Source of the DNA: Thermoplasmata archaeon | Lineage (GTDB): Archaea; Thermoplasmatota; Thermoplasmata; Thermoplasmatales; Thermoplasmataceae | DNA length: 6,626 bases | NCBI GenBank assembly: GCA_021835265.1 | Contig: JAKBQK010000300.1 | Span: 1 to 6,626 of the forward strand | Direction of reading: 5' to 3' | In this document: positions 1 through 6,192 of the stretch, one piece after another | Layout: the number at the start of each line of letters is the position of its first letter | How positions within the stretch are numbered: position 1 is the stretch's first letter | The notes under the pieces: model-generated | Database searches by the model: none | What the model saw: only the letters and a program-made list of their open reading frames with translations | What the model was told of the DNA's origin: nothing | Translations under genes and position numbers: made by a program

Positions 1-1
1 G

Positions 2-676
2 GACAGGGGATTTGCATCCTATGACCTGGCTGAGATCATGTCCTCTGAAATGAAGTTTGTAATGCCGCTCAGGCGCAATTCAGACATGATTGATTACAGC
101 ATGAAGCTCACATCCAGCTTCATGTACTGTGATCGTGGGATATTGTGCGGTTTCTCAAAACATGAAGGGTACAGGGTATACATGTTCCAGGACCAGTCCC
201 TCATGGAAGAGGAATCCAGCAACTTCATATCCCTGGTTTCAGAGGGGAAGAAGAGACAGAACCAGTATGATGAGGCGTCGGAGATGTTCGGGAAGATCTC
301 CATATTGTCAAACATCAGGGACGGGCCGCAATCCATATATGGGATGTACAAGCAGCGGGAGGAGATAGAGCAGGCATTCGATGCCATGAAGAACGAACTG
401 GAGAACGACAAGTCATACCTCAGGGATAGTGATTCCATAAGGGGATACTTCTTTGTGTCGTTCCTGTCACTATTCCTGTACTATGGGATATTCGTCCTGA
501 TCAGGGAGGCTGATCTGACGGACAAGATATCGGTGAAGGATGCATTGCTCAGGTTTTCCAGGGTCTATGAGGTCACGGATGGGAAGAGATCCATTATATC
601 AGAGATACCTGCATCATCGGCAAAGCTGGATGAACAGCTGGGAACAAATATACTCCCTAAAAAGTTGCGGAGTTAA
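2..676 (+). CDS. IS4-superfamily (IS1634-like) DDE transposase, 3' part
   Basis: This is the C-terminal part of a cut-and-paste transposase; the frame is open to the left window edge, so the gene starts outside and 224 residues are visible. The first visible residues read DRGF, the usual setting of the second catalytic Asp in IS4-type enzymes. Counting from that Asp, Y116, R119, E123 and K130 form the Y-(2)-R-(3)-E-(6)-K signature of the IS4 superfamily, and E123 (codon 368-370) is the third catalytic acid. A hydrophobic stretch rich in Phe, Leu and Tyr follows, as is usual after this motif. The frame has no stop or frameshift, so nothing visible says it is dead. A first in-frame ATG lies at 38, but it falls after the catalytic Asp and cannot be the true start. 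Its G+C is far higher than that of the sugar genes downstream. The exact family (IS1634 or a relative) is inferred. I could not recognise the terminal inverted repeat after the stop. Confidence 0.88.
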   Translation, partial: DRGFASYDLAEIMSSEMKFVMPLRRNSDMIDYSMKLTSSFMYCDRGILCGFSKHEGYRVYMFQDQSLMEEESSNFISLVSEGKKRQNQYDEASEMFGKISILSNIRDGPQSIYGMYKQREEIEQAFDAMKNELENDKSYLRDSDSIRGYFFVSFLSLFLYYGIFVLIREADLTDKISVKDALLRFSRVYEVTDGKRSIISEIPASSAKLDEQLGTNILPKKLRS

Positions 677-776
677 GGTTAAAAATATATTTCACATTTG
701 AAGTGTGGTGTACCCTAAAATCTTTAAATTAATGGTATATCAAACAAACGTTTTTTCTCCATACAATCTACAAAAA

Positions 777-786
777 TATTTATGTA
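777..786 (+). promoter_or_regulatory. TATA-like box for the ALG5-like gene
   Basis: The ten bases TATTTATGTA are centred about 28 bases before the ATG at 810. That is the spacing expected for an archaeal TATA box feeding a leaderless transcript that begins at or next to the start codon. The same ten bases occur at 1827-1836 ahead of a small ORF. No ribosome-binding site precedes the ATG, which agrees with leaderless translation. The surrounding DNA is very A+T rich, so the match is suggestive only. Confidence 0.5.
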
Positions 787-809
787 ATAAAAATATTACT
801 GTTTCACAT

Positions 810-1607
810 ATGTCTGAATCTCCATCGGACGAGCAAATCCATCCGTTTCTTTTAAAGCCGTGTACTATGGTAATACCGGCATACAATGAAGAAAATAGAA
901 TAAGTTCGGTTTTAAATGAAGTTTGTACTTTTATTTCTGATAATAAGTTACCTTGGGAAGTCATAGTTGTTGTTGATGGGAATGATCATACTAATGATAT
1001 TGTAGGAAAATACCATGATAATTATCCATTCGTTTTTTCTAAACGATCAACAGGAAGAACCGGAATGGGCGGTGCAATAAAAAGAGGGATTAATTCTTCA
1101 AATGGTGAATTCACACTACTTATGGATGCAGATGGAAGTGCCAAACTTCGAGATATGATAAAAAATGTTTCTTTATTAGAAAATAATGATGTGTTAAACT
1201 TTGATCGATATTCGAATTATAGAAATTATATCCCAATTAAAAGAAGAGTGGCTAGTAGGGGGTTTAATATTATTCTTAAAATCTTATTTAACATAAATGT
1301 TCAAGATACTCAATGTGGATATAAAATTATGAGGACCAAAGTTGCGGTTAAGATTGTTAATCGAATTACGTTTACTAATGCGTTTTTTTTGACAGCTTTT
1401 TTTCTACACTGTAGGAAATTGGATGTAAAGGTGACAGAAGCACCCTTGAGTTATACTCACACATTTGGAAGTAAATTTAATGTTGTAATGACATCGATCT
1501 CATATTCAATTTCTATCTTCGCATTTTGGTTGAAAGACTCCAGATTCTATAGATTCATTCCTGCACCCATTAGTGAACTTTATTATAAGAAATTTAAATA
1601 TCTTTAA
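810..1607 (+). CDS. GT2 glycosyltransferase, dolichyl-phosphate glucosyltransferase (ALG5-like)
   Basis: This probably transfers a sugar (glucose or another hexose) from a nucleotide sugar to dolichyl phosphate at the cytoplasmic face, giving a lipid-linked donor for glycosylation. From the ATG at 810 the protein has 265 residues and a GT-A fold. IPAYNEE is at 22-28, VVVDGNDHT near 52-60 holds the nucleotide-binding Asp, and DADG at 106-109 is the metal-binding DxD. DTQCGYK at 166-172 is the motif typical of dolichyl-phosphate glucose or mannose synthase-like proteins. No clear membrane segment follows the domain; a weakly hydrophobic stretch lies near 225-241. The frame is also open to an ATG at 732 and a GTG at 705. 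I prefer 810 because it leaves only a short tail before the fold and has a well-spaced TATA-like box; the extra 35 residues show no motif. The gene begins 133 bases after the transposase stop and is low in G+C. The sugar cannot be read from sequence. Confidence 0.85.
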   Translation: MSESPSDEQIHPFLLKPCTMVIPAYNEENRISSVLNEVCTFISDNKLPWEVIVVVDGNDHTNDIVGKYHDNYPFVFSKRSTGRTGMGGAIKRGINSSNGEFTLLMDADGSAKLRDMIKNVSLLENNDVLNFDRYSNYRNYIPIKRRVASRGFNIILKILFNINVQDTQCGYKIMRTKVAVKIVNRITFTNAFFLTAFFLHCRKLDVKVTEAPLSYTHTFGSKFNVVMTSISYSISIFAFWLKDSRFYRFIPAPISELYYKKFKYL

Positions 1608-1620
1608 ATAAGAAGGTTAA

Positions 1621-1625
1621 TTTTT
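1621..1625 (+). terminator. Possible T-tract terminator after the ALG5-like gene
   Basis: Five T residues lie 14 bases after the stop codon, and longer T runs follow at 1750-1756 (seven) and 1809-1814 (six). Archaeal transcription often ends at such tracts without a hairpin, and I see no strong hairpin here. In DNA this rich in A+T the call is weak. Confidence 0.25.
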
Positions 1626-1826
1626 AATGATCCTTTGATTGTTTAATTTCTCATAGACGATCTTATTCTTCTGGGTCTCAGGTCGTTTAATAATAATTTA
1701 GAAGATATAATCCTTAAAAATTCTTAAAGTTTCAAATTACGTATTAATGTTTTTTTCGCCTTTTACTGTACATTTATTTGTATTTTTAGGTTAAATACGG
1801 GAATCTCCTTTTTTACCCCATGATAG

Positions 1827-1858
1827 TATTTATGTAGAAATGATGAATATGCAGAGGT
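1827..1858 (+). promoter_or_regulatory. TATA-like box and GAGGT ahead of the 33-codon ORF
   Basis: TATTTATGTA at 1827-1836 repeats exactly the ten bases found before the ALG5-like gene. GAGGT at 1854-1858 stands six bases before the ATG at 1865, a normal Shine-Dalgarno spacing. The two signals partly compete: a start site about 26 bases after the TATA centre would fall near 1859 and leave GAGGT out of the transcript. One of them may therefore be chance, or the start site may be closer than usual. Confidence 0.4.
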
Positions 1859-1864
1859 TTACAC

Positions 1865-1966
1865 ATGAACACAAAGAATTCTGAAAAATCTGTCTTTCAG
1901 TTAAAAAGTATATATGAGTCTACACCCTCTATGATAGCCAGTTTTGCAAATTTAATGATTGAGTAG
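1865..1966 (+). CDS. 33-residue ORF, possible 5' remnant of a larger gene
   Basis: The ORF starts with ATG six bases after GAGGT and ends at TAG (1964-1966). The peptide opens MNTKNSEKSVFQLKSIYEST, then has a Ser, Met and Ala-rich stretch and ends LMIE. I do not recognise it securely. Its charged, helix-like start and good initiation signals look like the N-terminus of a normal protein that now meets an early stop. Reading on in the same frame gives 15 more codons (starting YPSQF) before TGA, so any larger product would need more than one change to restore. It could be the start of a transposase, perhaps of the family whose C-terminus lies at 6465-6626, but that is a guess. A real small protein is the alternative. 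G+C over 1861-1920 is 17/60, like the island and unlike the transposases. Confidence 0.35.
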   Translation: MNTKNSEKSVFQLKSIYESTPSMIASFANLMIE

Positions 1967-1981
1967 TATCCTAGCCAGTTT
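1935..1981. repeat. 10-base direct repeat pair, 37 bases apart
   Basis: TAGCCAGTTT occurs at 1935-1944 and again at 1972-1981, the first copy inside the 33-codon ORF and the second just after its stop. The offset is not a multiple of three. It could mark a small duplication or be chance. Confidence 0.45.
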
Positions 1982-2027
1982 CTATTGGTCATTCCCACTT
2001 ATCCTCATTGATTACTTTCTACCAGTC

Positions 2028-2053
2028 CAAAATTTGTGTTTCTCAAAATTTGT
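2028..2053. repeat. 10-base direct repeat pair, 16 bases apart
   Basis: CAAAATTTGT occurs at 2028-2037 and 2044-2053, with six bases between. Each copy is itself nearly palindromic. The pair lies beyond the 3' end of the minus-strand cluster and has no known role. Confidence 0.5.
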
Positions 2054-2080
2054 AAACGCCAGATGAATATTAAAATTAAG

Positions 2081-2085
2081 AAAAA
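2081..2085 (-). terminator. Possible T-tract terminator of the minus-strand cluster
   Basis: Read on the minus strand, a T run of five lies about 36 bases past the stop codon of the gene ending at 2122, after another T-rich patch near 2092-2096. This fits hairpin-free archaeal termination. Base composition makes such runs common here. Confidence 0.25.
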
Positions 2086-2121
2086 TTGTAATTAAAATAT
2101 AGTCTAAAGTGGAACTACACA

Positions 2122-3183
2122 TTATTTTGGAATAATCACCATCCCATAAATAAAATAAATGGAATAGACTAAATCTAAAAAAATACTAAACAAAATTGGG
2201 CGAATAATTCCTATTTTTAAATCTATCACGGTCTTTTTTATCATTTTCAAATCTCTCATAATAAACCAACCTCTTATGAATAATCCAATGAATATTGGTG
2301 TTAAGAAAAAAATATTCGTAAAAAGTAGGCTAAATATAATTGATATCAACAGGAGAGGGGCTATAATCATCGACATAAACCTATTAGTGATTTTTTCCTT
2401 GACATAATGTATTCTTATTTTGTCCCTAGATTTTTTAGAATATATTCTGAAAAAAAGAGGTGAAGAATACTTACCGTAGAGTTTCTCTTTACGTATAAGT
2501 TTTCTAAAACTATTTTCACCAGACAATGAGTTTGAGTACATTGGCCAATCAGATATTATCATTTTCAATCCTAATTCATTGGCTTTATGAGAAAAAATTT
2601 GGTCCTCCCCAGACAATCGTAATTTCTCATCAAAAAAACCAATTTTAGACATAGTTTTCCTTTTGAGTAAATCACATTTATTCTCCGTCAGTCCTATTTG
2701 TTCTTTTAAGATAGTATTAAGATAAATATGCCCTAATCTAAACTCAATAAATTTTTGGTAGAAATTCAAATTTTCGAAGTAATATTTCTGTCTACCAATT
2801 AAAATATCTATATCACTCTCATTTTCCAAATGTACAATTGCATCTCGTATGCAATTATCCCCTAACAGAAAACAATCTTGTTGTAAGATGAGGATATACT
2901 CTCCCTGCGAAGCTTTTATTCCATCATTAAGTGATTTTGAAAGTCCTAGATTAACGATATGGCGTATATACTCTCCGCCAATTGAATTTACGGCAGATTC
3001 TGATAATTTTGACGATCCATCTGAACTGCAATCATCAACAATTACTAATTGAATATTCGGAAATGACTGTTGAAAAATAGACCCAAGGCATTCATTAAGA
3101 CCATCAGCTATCCCATTGTAAACTGTCAACACTATAGAAACCAATGGAAATGTTGACTTACCATAATTTTGAGTAGGATCCAT
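2122..3183 (-). CDS. GT2 family glycosyltransferase with C-terminal membrane segments
   Basis: This protein of 353 residues probably adds a sugar to a lipid-linked or surface glycan at the cytoplasmic membrane. The GT-A domain fills about 13-215. VSIVLTVYNG at 15-24 opens the fold and VIVDDCSSDGS at 47-57 holds the nucleotide-sugar Asp residues. The DxD site reads QQDC (101-104), with only its last Asp kept, as in many GT2 rhamnosyltransferase-like proteins that have N-Q-D there. GFFDE (182-186) and GED (192-194) form the acceptor-side segment with the probable catalytic base. Hydrophobic stretches near 271-304 and 329-350 suggest a membrane anchor. The ATG start is supported by a TATA-like box 28 bases upstream and by the start of the fold. 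Its separate promoter and 249-base gap from the DUF2079 gene suggest independent transcription. Donor and acceptor cannot be told from sequence. Confidence 0.9.
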   Translation of the reverse strand: MDPTQNYGKSTFPLVSIVLTVYNGIADGLNECLGSIFQQSFPNIQLVIVDDCSSDGSSKLSESAVNSIGGEYIRHIVNLGLSKSLNDGIKASQGEYILILQQDCFLLGDNCIRDAIVHLENESDIDILIGRQKYYFENLNFYQKFIEFRLGHIYLNTILKEQIGLTENKCDLLKRKTMSKIGFFDEKLRLSGEDQIFSHKANELGLKMIISDWPMYSNSLSGENSFRKLIRKEKLYGKYSSPLFFRIYSKKSRDKIRIHYVKEKITNRFMSMIIAPLLLISIIFSLLFTNIFFLTPIFIGLFIRGWFIMRDLKMIKKTVIDLKIGIIRPILFSIFLDLVYSIYFIYGMVIIPK

Positions 3184-3207
3184 TCAACACTGATTTACCT
3201 CTCTATT

Positions 3208-3214
3208 CATATAG
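3208..3214 (-). promoter_or_regulatory. TATA-like box for the membrane-tailed GT2 gene
   Basis: On the minus strand CTATATG is centred 28 bases before the ATG at 3183, after an A-rich patch that could act as a BRE-like element. The spacing fits a leaderless transcript. A GAGGT also occurs about 14 bases before the ATG, which is too far for good ribosome binding. Confidence 0.5.
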
Positions 3215-3323
3215 TTTTTTATTGTGTCCCTAAAAGGAAAGTTTATTCAGCGTAATCGCAAATAAAATCGAATCGTTGTTTGTATTCAAATATGTTGTAA
3301 TTGCACCTTTCGAAATGACCGTA

Positions 3324-3347
3324 TTTTGATCTGAGATTTGATCAAAA
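3324..3347. repeat. 8-base perfect inverted repeat
   Basis: TTTTGATC at 3324-3331 and GATCAAAA at 3340-3347 are exact complements with eight bases between. The pair lies in the 249-base gap between the DUF2079 gene and the next minus-strand gene, about 110 bases before that gene's TATA-like box. It could be an operator or an RNA hairpin at the end of the DUF2079 transcript. No poly-T follows the hairpin on either strand, so a bacterial-type terminator is unlikely. Confidence 0.5.
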
Positions 3348-3409
3348 AGTTAAAAAATTTTGGGAAAGGATCAACGGTGATTGATGAATTTAGAGCACCT
3401 CATGCTCAT

Positions 3410-3415
3410 AAAAAA
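3410..3415 (-). terminator. Possible T-tract terminator after the DUF2079 gene
   Basis: Six T residues on the minus strand lie about 18 bases past the DUF2079 stop, and another run of six follows near 3352-3357. Two T tracts before the next gene's promoter fit an end to the two-gene transcript in this gap. Confidence 0.35.
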
Positions 3416-3432
3416 TTGGCAGAACATTTCAA

Positions 3433-5049
3433 TCAATTTGGATCATTTAGTAGAACTGGGCCATAATACTTCCATTGAAGAAGATAGAATCCATGATAAT
3501 TTACGACTATACCGTATTCTTTTGATTCGTTCATCAAATAAATAAAATTCTGCATGCTGTCTGGGTAATCATTATAATACCATGGGGATTTCGAATATGC
3601 TAGTAAATAATATATGTGTATACTGATATTTGTGCAAGTATGATGTTCTTCAACAGTTATATTATATTGATTATGCTCTACTGCCCAAAGAGTTAGATTA
3701 TTAAAACTAGATAAAGCTGAGTGCCCTCCGACCAAGACAAAAATTTGATTGGGAAATGATGGTATAATCTGTGCTCTTGGGTAGATTTCTGGAAGATTGA
3801 ACTGAGTTATTACTGATGCGTTGTTTTGAGGGATGTAACTCATAACTTGATTTAAATAATTGTAGGCATTTGGACTTCCAGGGGAATAATTACCAAAATT
3901 TGAAAAATTGTCAAAAGTATACTTATTTATCGGACTATAAGGCTCAAAAAGGGTAGCAGATATAGTTGATAATATAACCACTGTCAAGATTAATATTTTG
4001 GTCTTGCTCATAGCGAAACGAAAATATCGAGATATAATTTTTTTTGGTTTATTTTTCATAGATAAATATTGGTTAAGAACGTCGATTAGCCCTAAGAATG
4101 TAAATGGAGTTATCATTGCAGTATACTGATAATGAAATGCGTTAGGTATATCCACCGCATATCCTCCAATTATAGTTACAAAACCTAAATAAGGTAAGTA
4201 GAATATAAACCAACGCTTAGACAAAAATGGTAAAAATGCAAAAGGAAAAAACACAAGTAAAAATGTTTTCATTCCAGTATATAAATTACTAAATATTGGA
4301 TTCTCGCTATTATATCCCACAGTCGAATTTACATATGAATATTCTCCATTAAAAAGAAAAGCTCCTAATAGAAATATTGTAGAAACAATAACCAGTCCAA
4401 CTGCATAATTGATTTTTTTAAATGAAAAATTAGATTTGTTTCTCCAAAATGAATAGCATTGTAATAAAACAATCAATCCGAATAAGAAACCAAAGATAAA
4501 ATAAGGGAACCTTACTGTTCCTGACAAAAATAAAATAAAAAATGATGCTTTTAATTTATCAATTATAAAAAAATAATATCCTGAGAGAAAAAGAATTGGG
4601 AATAGTGCTTGATAGTGAAAATCATACCAATTGAGACCAGATATTGGAAAATACATAAGATAGGTAAGTGATATTATCAATGAATATATTTTATTGTTTA
4701 TGAAATGTTTAGCAATTCCAAATATTGGAAAACATGCCCCTCCAATAACAATCGTTTGAAAAATTAATAATAATTGAAAATTATGCGGAATTGAAATGGG
4801 AAAAGTGAAATATAAAATCCCAGAGTTAAAAAGCACAAATATATATCCATCTATGTTCCAATTATTATTATAGACCAACCAACTTCTTTCCATTGCCAGC
4901 CCAAGATCAGCCCACAAAGCGTTTAAAGTATATAGCCTAATTAATGTAATATCGGACCATACAATAACATATGTAAAAAAGGCTACTAAAAGTAATATTT
5001 CAATGGAGTATTTAAGTACGAATCCTAAGAAATAATTTTTAATACTCAA
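3433..5049 (-). CDS. DUF2079 polytopic membrane protein, GT-C-like
   Basis: This integral membrane protein of 538 residues looks like a DUF2079 member, a family of unknown function related to GT-C glycosyltransferases, which take sugars from lipid-phosphate donors on the outer face. Hydrophobic segments run from about 12 to 360, followed by a polar C-terminal domain (about 370-538) probably outside the cell. WADLG with D48 sits in the first loop, where GT-C enzymes keep a catalytic acid. DFHYQ (143-147) and FHYQY (305-309) match the family's conserved His-containing motifs. The C-terminal domain resembles other DUF2079 tails (SYIPQNNASV, then a GFYLLQW end). Five N-glycosylation sequons lie in it: N410, N451, N463, N474 and N507. 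The start is TTG, chosen because GAGGT stands nine bases before it and a stop closes the frame just upstream. It follows the GT2 gene at 6165-5110 by 60 bases and is probably cotranscribed. Enzyme activity is inference. Confidence 0.82.
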   Translation of the reverse strand: MSIKNYFLGFVLKYSIEILLLVAFFTYVIVWSDITLIRLYTLNALWADLGLAMERSWLVYNNNWNIDGYIFVLFNSGILYFTFPISIPHNFQLLLIFQTIVIGGACFPIFGIAKHFINNKIYSLIISLTYLMYFPISGLNWYDFHYQALFPILFLSGYYFFIIDKLKASFFILFLSGTVRFPYFIFGFLFGLIVLLQCYSFWRNKSNFSFKKINYAVGLVIVSTIFLLGAFLFNGEYSYVNSTVGYNSENPIFSNLYTGMKTFLLVFFPFAFLPFLSKRWFIFYLPYLGFVTIIGGYAVDIPNAFHYQYTAMITPFTFLGLIDVLNQYLSMKNKPKKIISRYFRFAMSKTKILILTVVILSTISATLFEPYSPINKYTFDNFSNFGNYSPGSPNAYNYLNQVMSYIPQNNASVITQFNLPEIYPRAQIIPSFPNQIFVLVGGHSALSSFNNLTLWAVEHNQYNITVEEHHTCTNISIHIYYLLAYSKSPWYYNDYPDSMQNFIYLMNESKEYGIVVNYHGFYLLQWKYYGPVLLNDPN

Positions 5050-5058
5050 GAGCGCCAG

Positions 5059-5063
5059 ACCTC
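5059..5063 (-). promoter_or_regulatory. Shine-Dalgarno site fixing the DUF2079 TTG start
   Basis: GAGGT on the minus strand stands nine bases before TTG at 5049-5047. An in-frame TGA lies 12 bases upstream of the TTG, and no ATG precedes the first membrane segment in this frame. A ribosome-binding site and no clear TATA box in the 60-base gap fit an internal operon gene. Confidence 0.55.
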
Positions 5064-5109
5064 ATATCTTTTGGTATCATTTCTAAGTGGTATTAAGTTT
5101 TTCCTTATT

Positions 5110-6165
5110 TCAATTCCCAGTTCCGTTATTGTTGTTTTCTGAAAATTTTAGTTTCATATAAGTATAATATGAATATTTTCCAATTTTTTTGCTAATTGTG
5201 CTAATTATGGTCTCAAAAATTAATTTAATGATGAATTTCATATTTGATGTATGATTATGATTTACTAACCATTTGATTTTGCTATACGTTGACCCTATCT
5301 TTATCTTATGGGGAGAAACTATTTCTATTACTATTTCTCTCTCCATTATCCCACTCTTAATTATTTCCTTAAATATTTTGTTTGGTGCAAGATTATAAAG
5401 TAATTTAAAAGTTTTAACTTGTCTTTTAAAAGTTGAATAATTTTTCATAAGCATTACATCAATTTTGCCAAATTTGTTTGTTGCACTATTATGTAATCTA
5501 TATTTTGTAATTGGTTTTTCAATTCTATATAAACTTCCCTCTTGAAAAAGAGATATAAAAAATACGAAAGAATCATCGGCGCCCTCTATTTGTCTTAAAT
5601 CGCTAAGGTAAGGTTCTATAATTGATTTTTTTACGCTCATACAACTAAGATTAAAATCCCATCCATTTTTAATCATAAAGGATATGGTTATCAAATCTCT
5701 TTTATCTAAATTTGAGAAAAAAGATTCTCTTTTTATAATCTTATTCCTAGTTTTTATCAAATTTCCCCATTGATCTATTTGTTCAAATCCATTACTAATA
5801 AAACCAATCTCATTGTTCTCTGAGAATTTATTAAAAATTAGCTCAAGTTTTTCTGCGAAAAAAATGTCGTCATCTTGCAAAAAGCAAATAATCGTTCCTT
5901 TCGATTGAGAAATAGCACTTGCTAATCTGTCACCCATTGTTCCATCAGAAAAAAGGTTTATAAAACCAAATTCAGAAATTTTTAAATCAAGATAATCGTC
6001 ATAAAAATTTTTAATCACTACTACTTCGTATAATAATTTATTTAATGTTTGTTCTTTTAATGAAACCATTGCTTTCATGAGGAATTCGCGTCTATTAAAA
6101 ACTGGAACTATGACAGATATTTTTGGTGTAATTTCAGTTGAAGCATCAACATAAGTATTATCCAA
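5110..6165 (-). CDS. GT2 family glycosyltransferase
   Basis: This protein of 351 residues has a GT-A domain in about 15-225 and probably transfers a sugar to a surface or lipid-linked glycan. KISVIVPVFNRREFL (15-29) opens the fold. DGTMGDRLASAISQSKG (74-90) is the usual segment before the metal site, and QDDD (97-100) gives the DxD. GADDSF (195-200) is the likely catalytic-base region and YRLHNSA (222-228) closes the domain. The spot where most GT2 enzymes have VDDGS reads VVVIKNFYDD (48-57), so the first nucleotide-binding Asp is replaced or shifted. A moderately hydrophobic helix (311-326) may touch the membrane, and the tail is Asn-rich (SENNNNGTGN). The start is TTG: a stop lies two codons upstream, the next ATG codons (residues 30 and 33) are inside the fold, and a TATA-like box is 23 bases before it. 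It is the first gene of a probable pair with DUF2079. Its substrate is unknown. Confidence 0.87.
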   Translation of the reverse strand: MDNTYVDASTEITPKISVIVPVFNRREFLMKAMVSLKEQTLNKLLYEVVVIKNFYDDYLDLKISEFGFINLFSDGTMGDRLASAISQSKGTIICFLQDDDIFFAEKLELIFNKFSENNEIGFISNGFEQIDQWGNLIKTRNKIIKRESFFSNLDKRDLITISFMIKNGWDFNLSCMSVKKSIIEPYLSDLRQIEGADDSFVFFISLFQEGSLYRIEKPITKYRLHNSATNKFGKIDVMLMKNYSTFKRQVKTFKLLYNLAPNKIFKEIIKSGIMEREIVIEIVSPHKIKIGSTYSKIKWLVNHNHTSNMKFIIKLIFETIISTISKKIGKYSYYTYMKLKFSENNNNGTGN

Positions 6166-6183
6166 GTGTTACTCAATTGCTTT

Positions 6184-6192
6184 TATTATATT
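6184..6192 (-). promoter_or_regulatory. TATA-like box for the two-gene glycosylation unit
   Basis: On the minus strand AATATAATA is centred about 23 bases before the TTG at 6165. No ribosome-binding site precedes that TTG. The spacing is slightly short for a leaderless start exactly at the TTG, so either the start site is unusually close or the box is one of several A+T-rich candidates. Confidence 0.4.

Larger units (their letters stand above)
1608..2121. other. 514-base intergenic region with little coding potential
   Basis: The stretch separates the plus-strand ALG5-like gene from the minus-strand cluster, whose last gene converges on it. It holds T runs, one plus-strand ORF of 33 codons (1865-1966), and two pairs of 10-base direct repeats (1935/1972 and 2028/2044). 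A minus-strand frame of 26 codons (1617-1697) has an ordinary amino-acid mix but no start or promoter. I see no tRNA, no array and no clear insertion-sequence end. Scattered short open stretches suggest decayed sequence, which is inference. Confidence 0.6.

Noticed and set aside
94..438. Minus-strand open frame opposite the left transposase
   Set aside because: It is the antisense shadow of a frame with a clear YREK signature, and it has no motif of its own.
1617..1697. Minus-strand 26-codon frame with a protein-like residue mix
   Set aside because: It has no start codon in a useful place, no promoter and no recognisable motif; at most it is a decayed fragment.
2849..3052. Plus-strand open frame inside the membrane-tailed GT2 gene
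   Set aside because: It lies entirely opposite the conserved GT-A domain and shows no signals of its own.
3393..3407. GAGCA/TGCTC hairpin as an intrinsic terminator
   Set aside because: The stem is only five base pairs, and on the minus strand the T run lies before the hairpin instead of after it.
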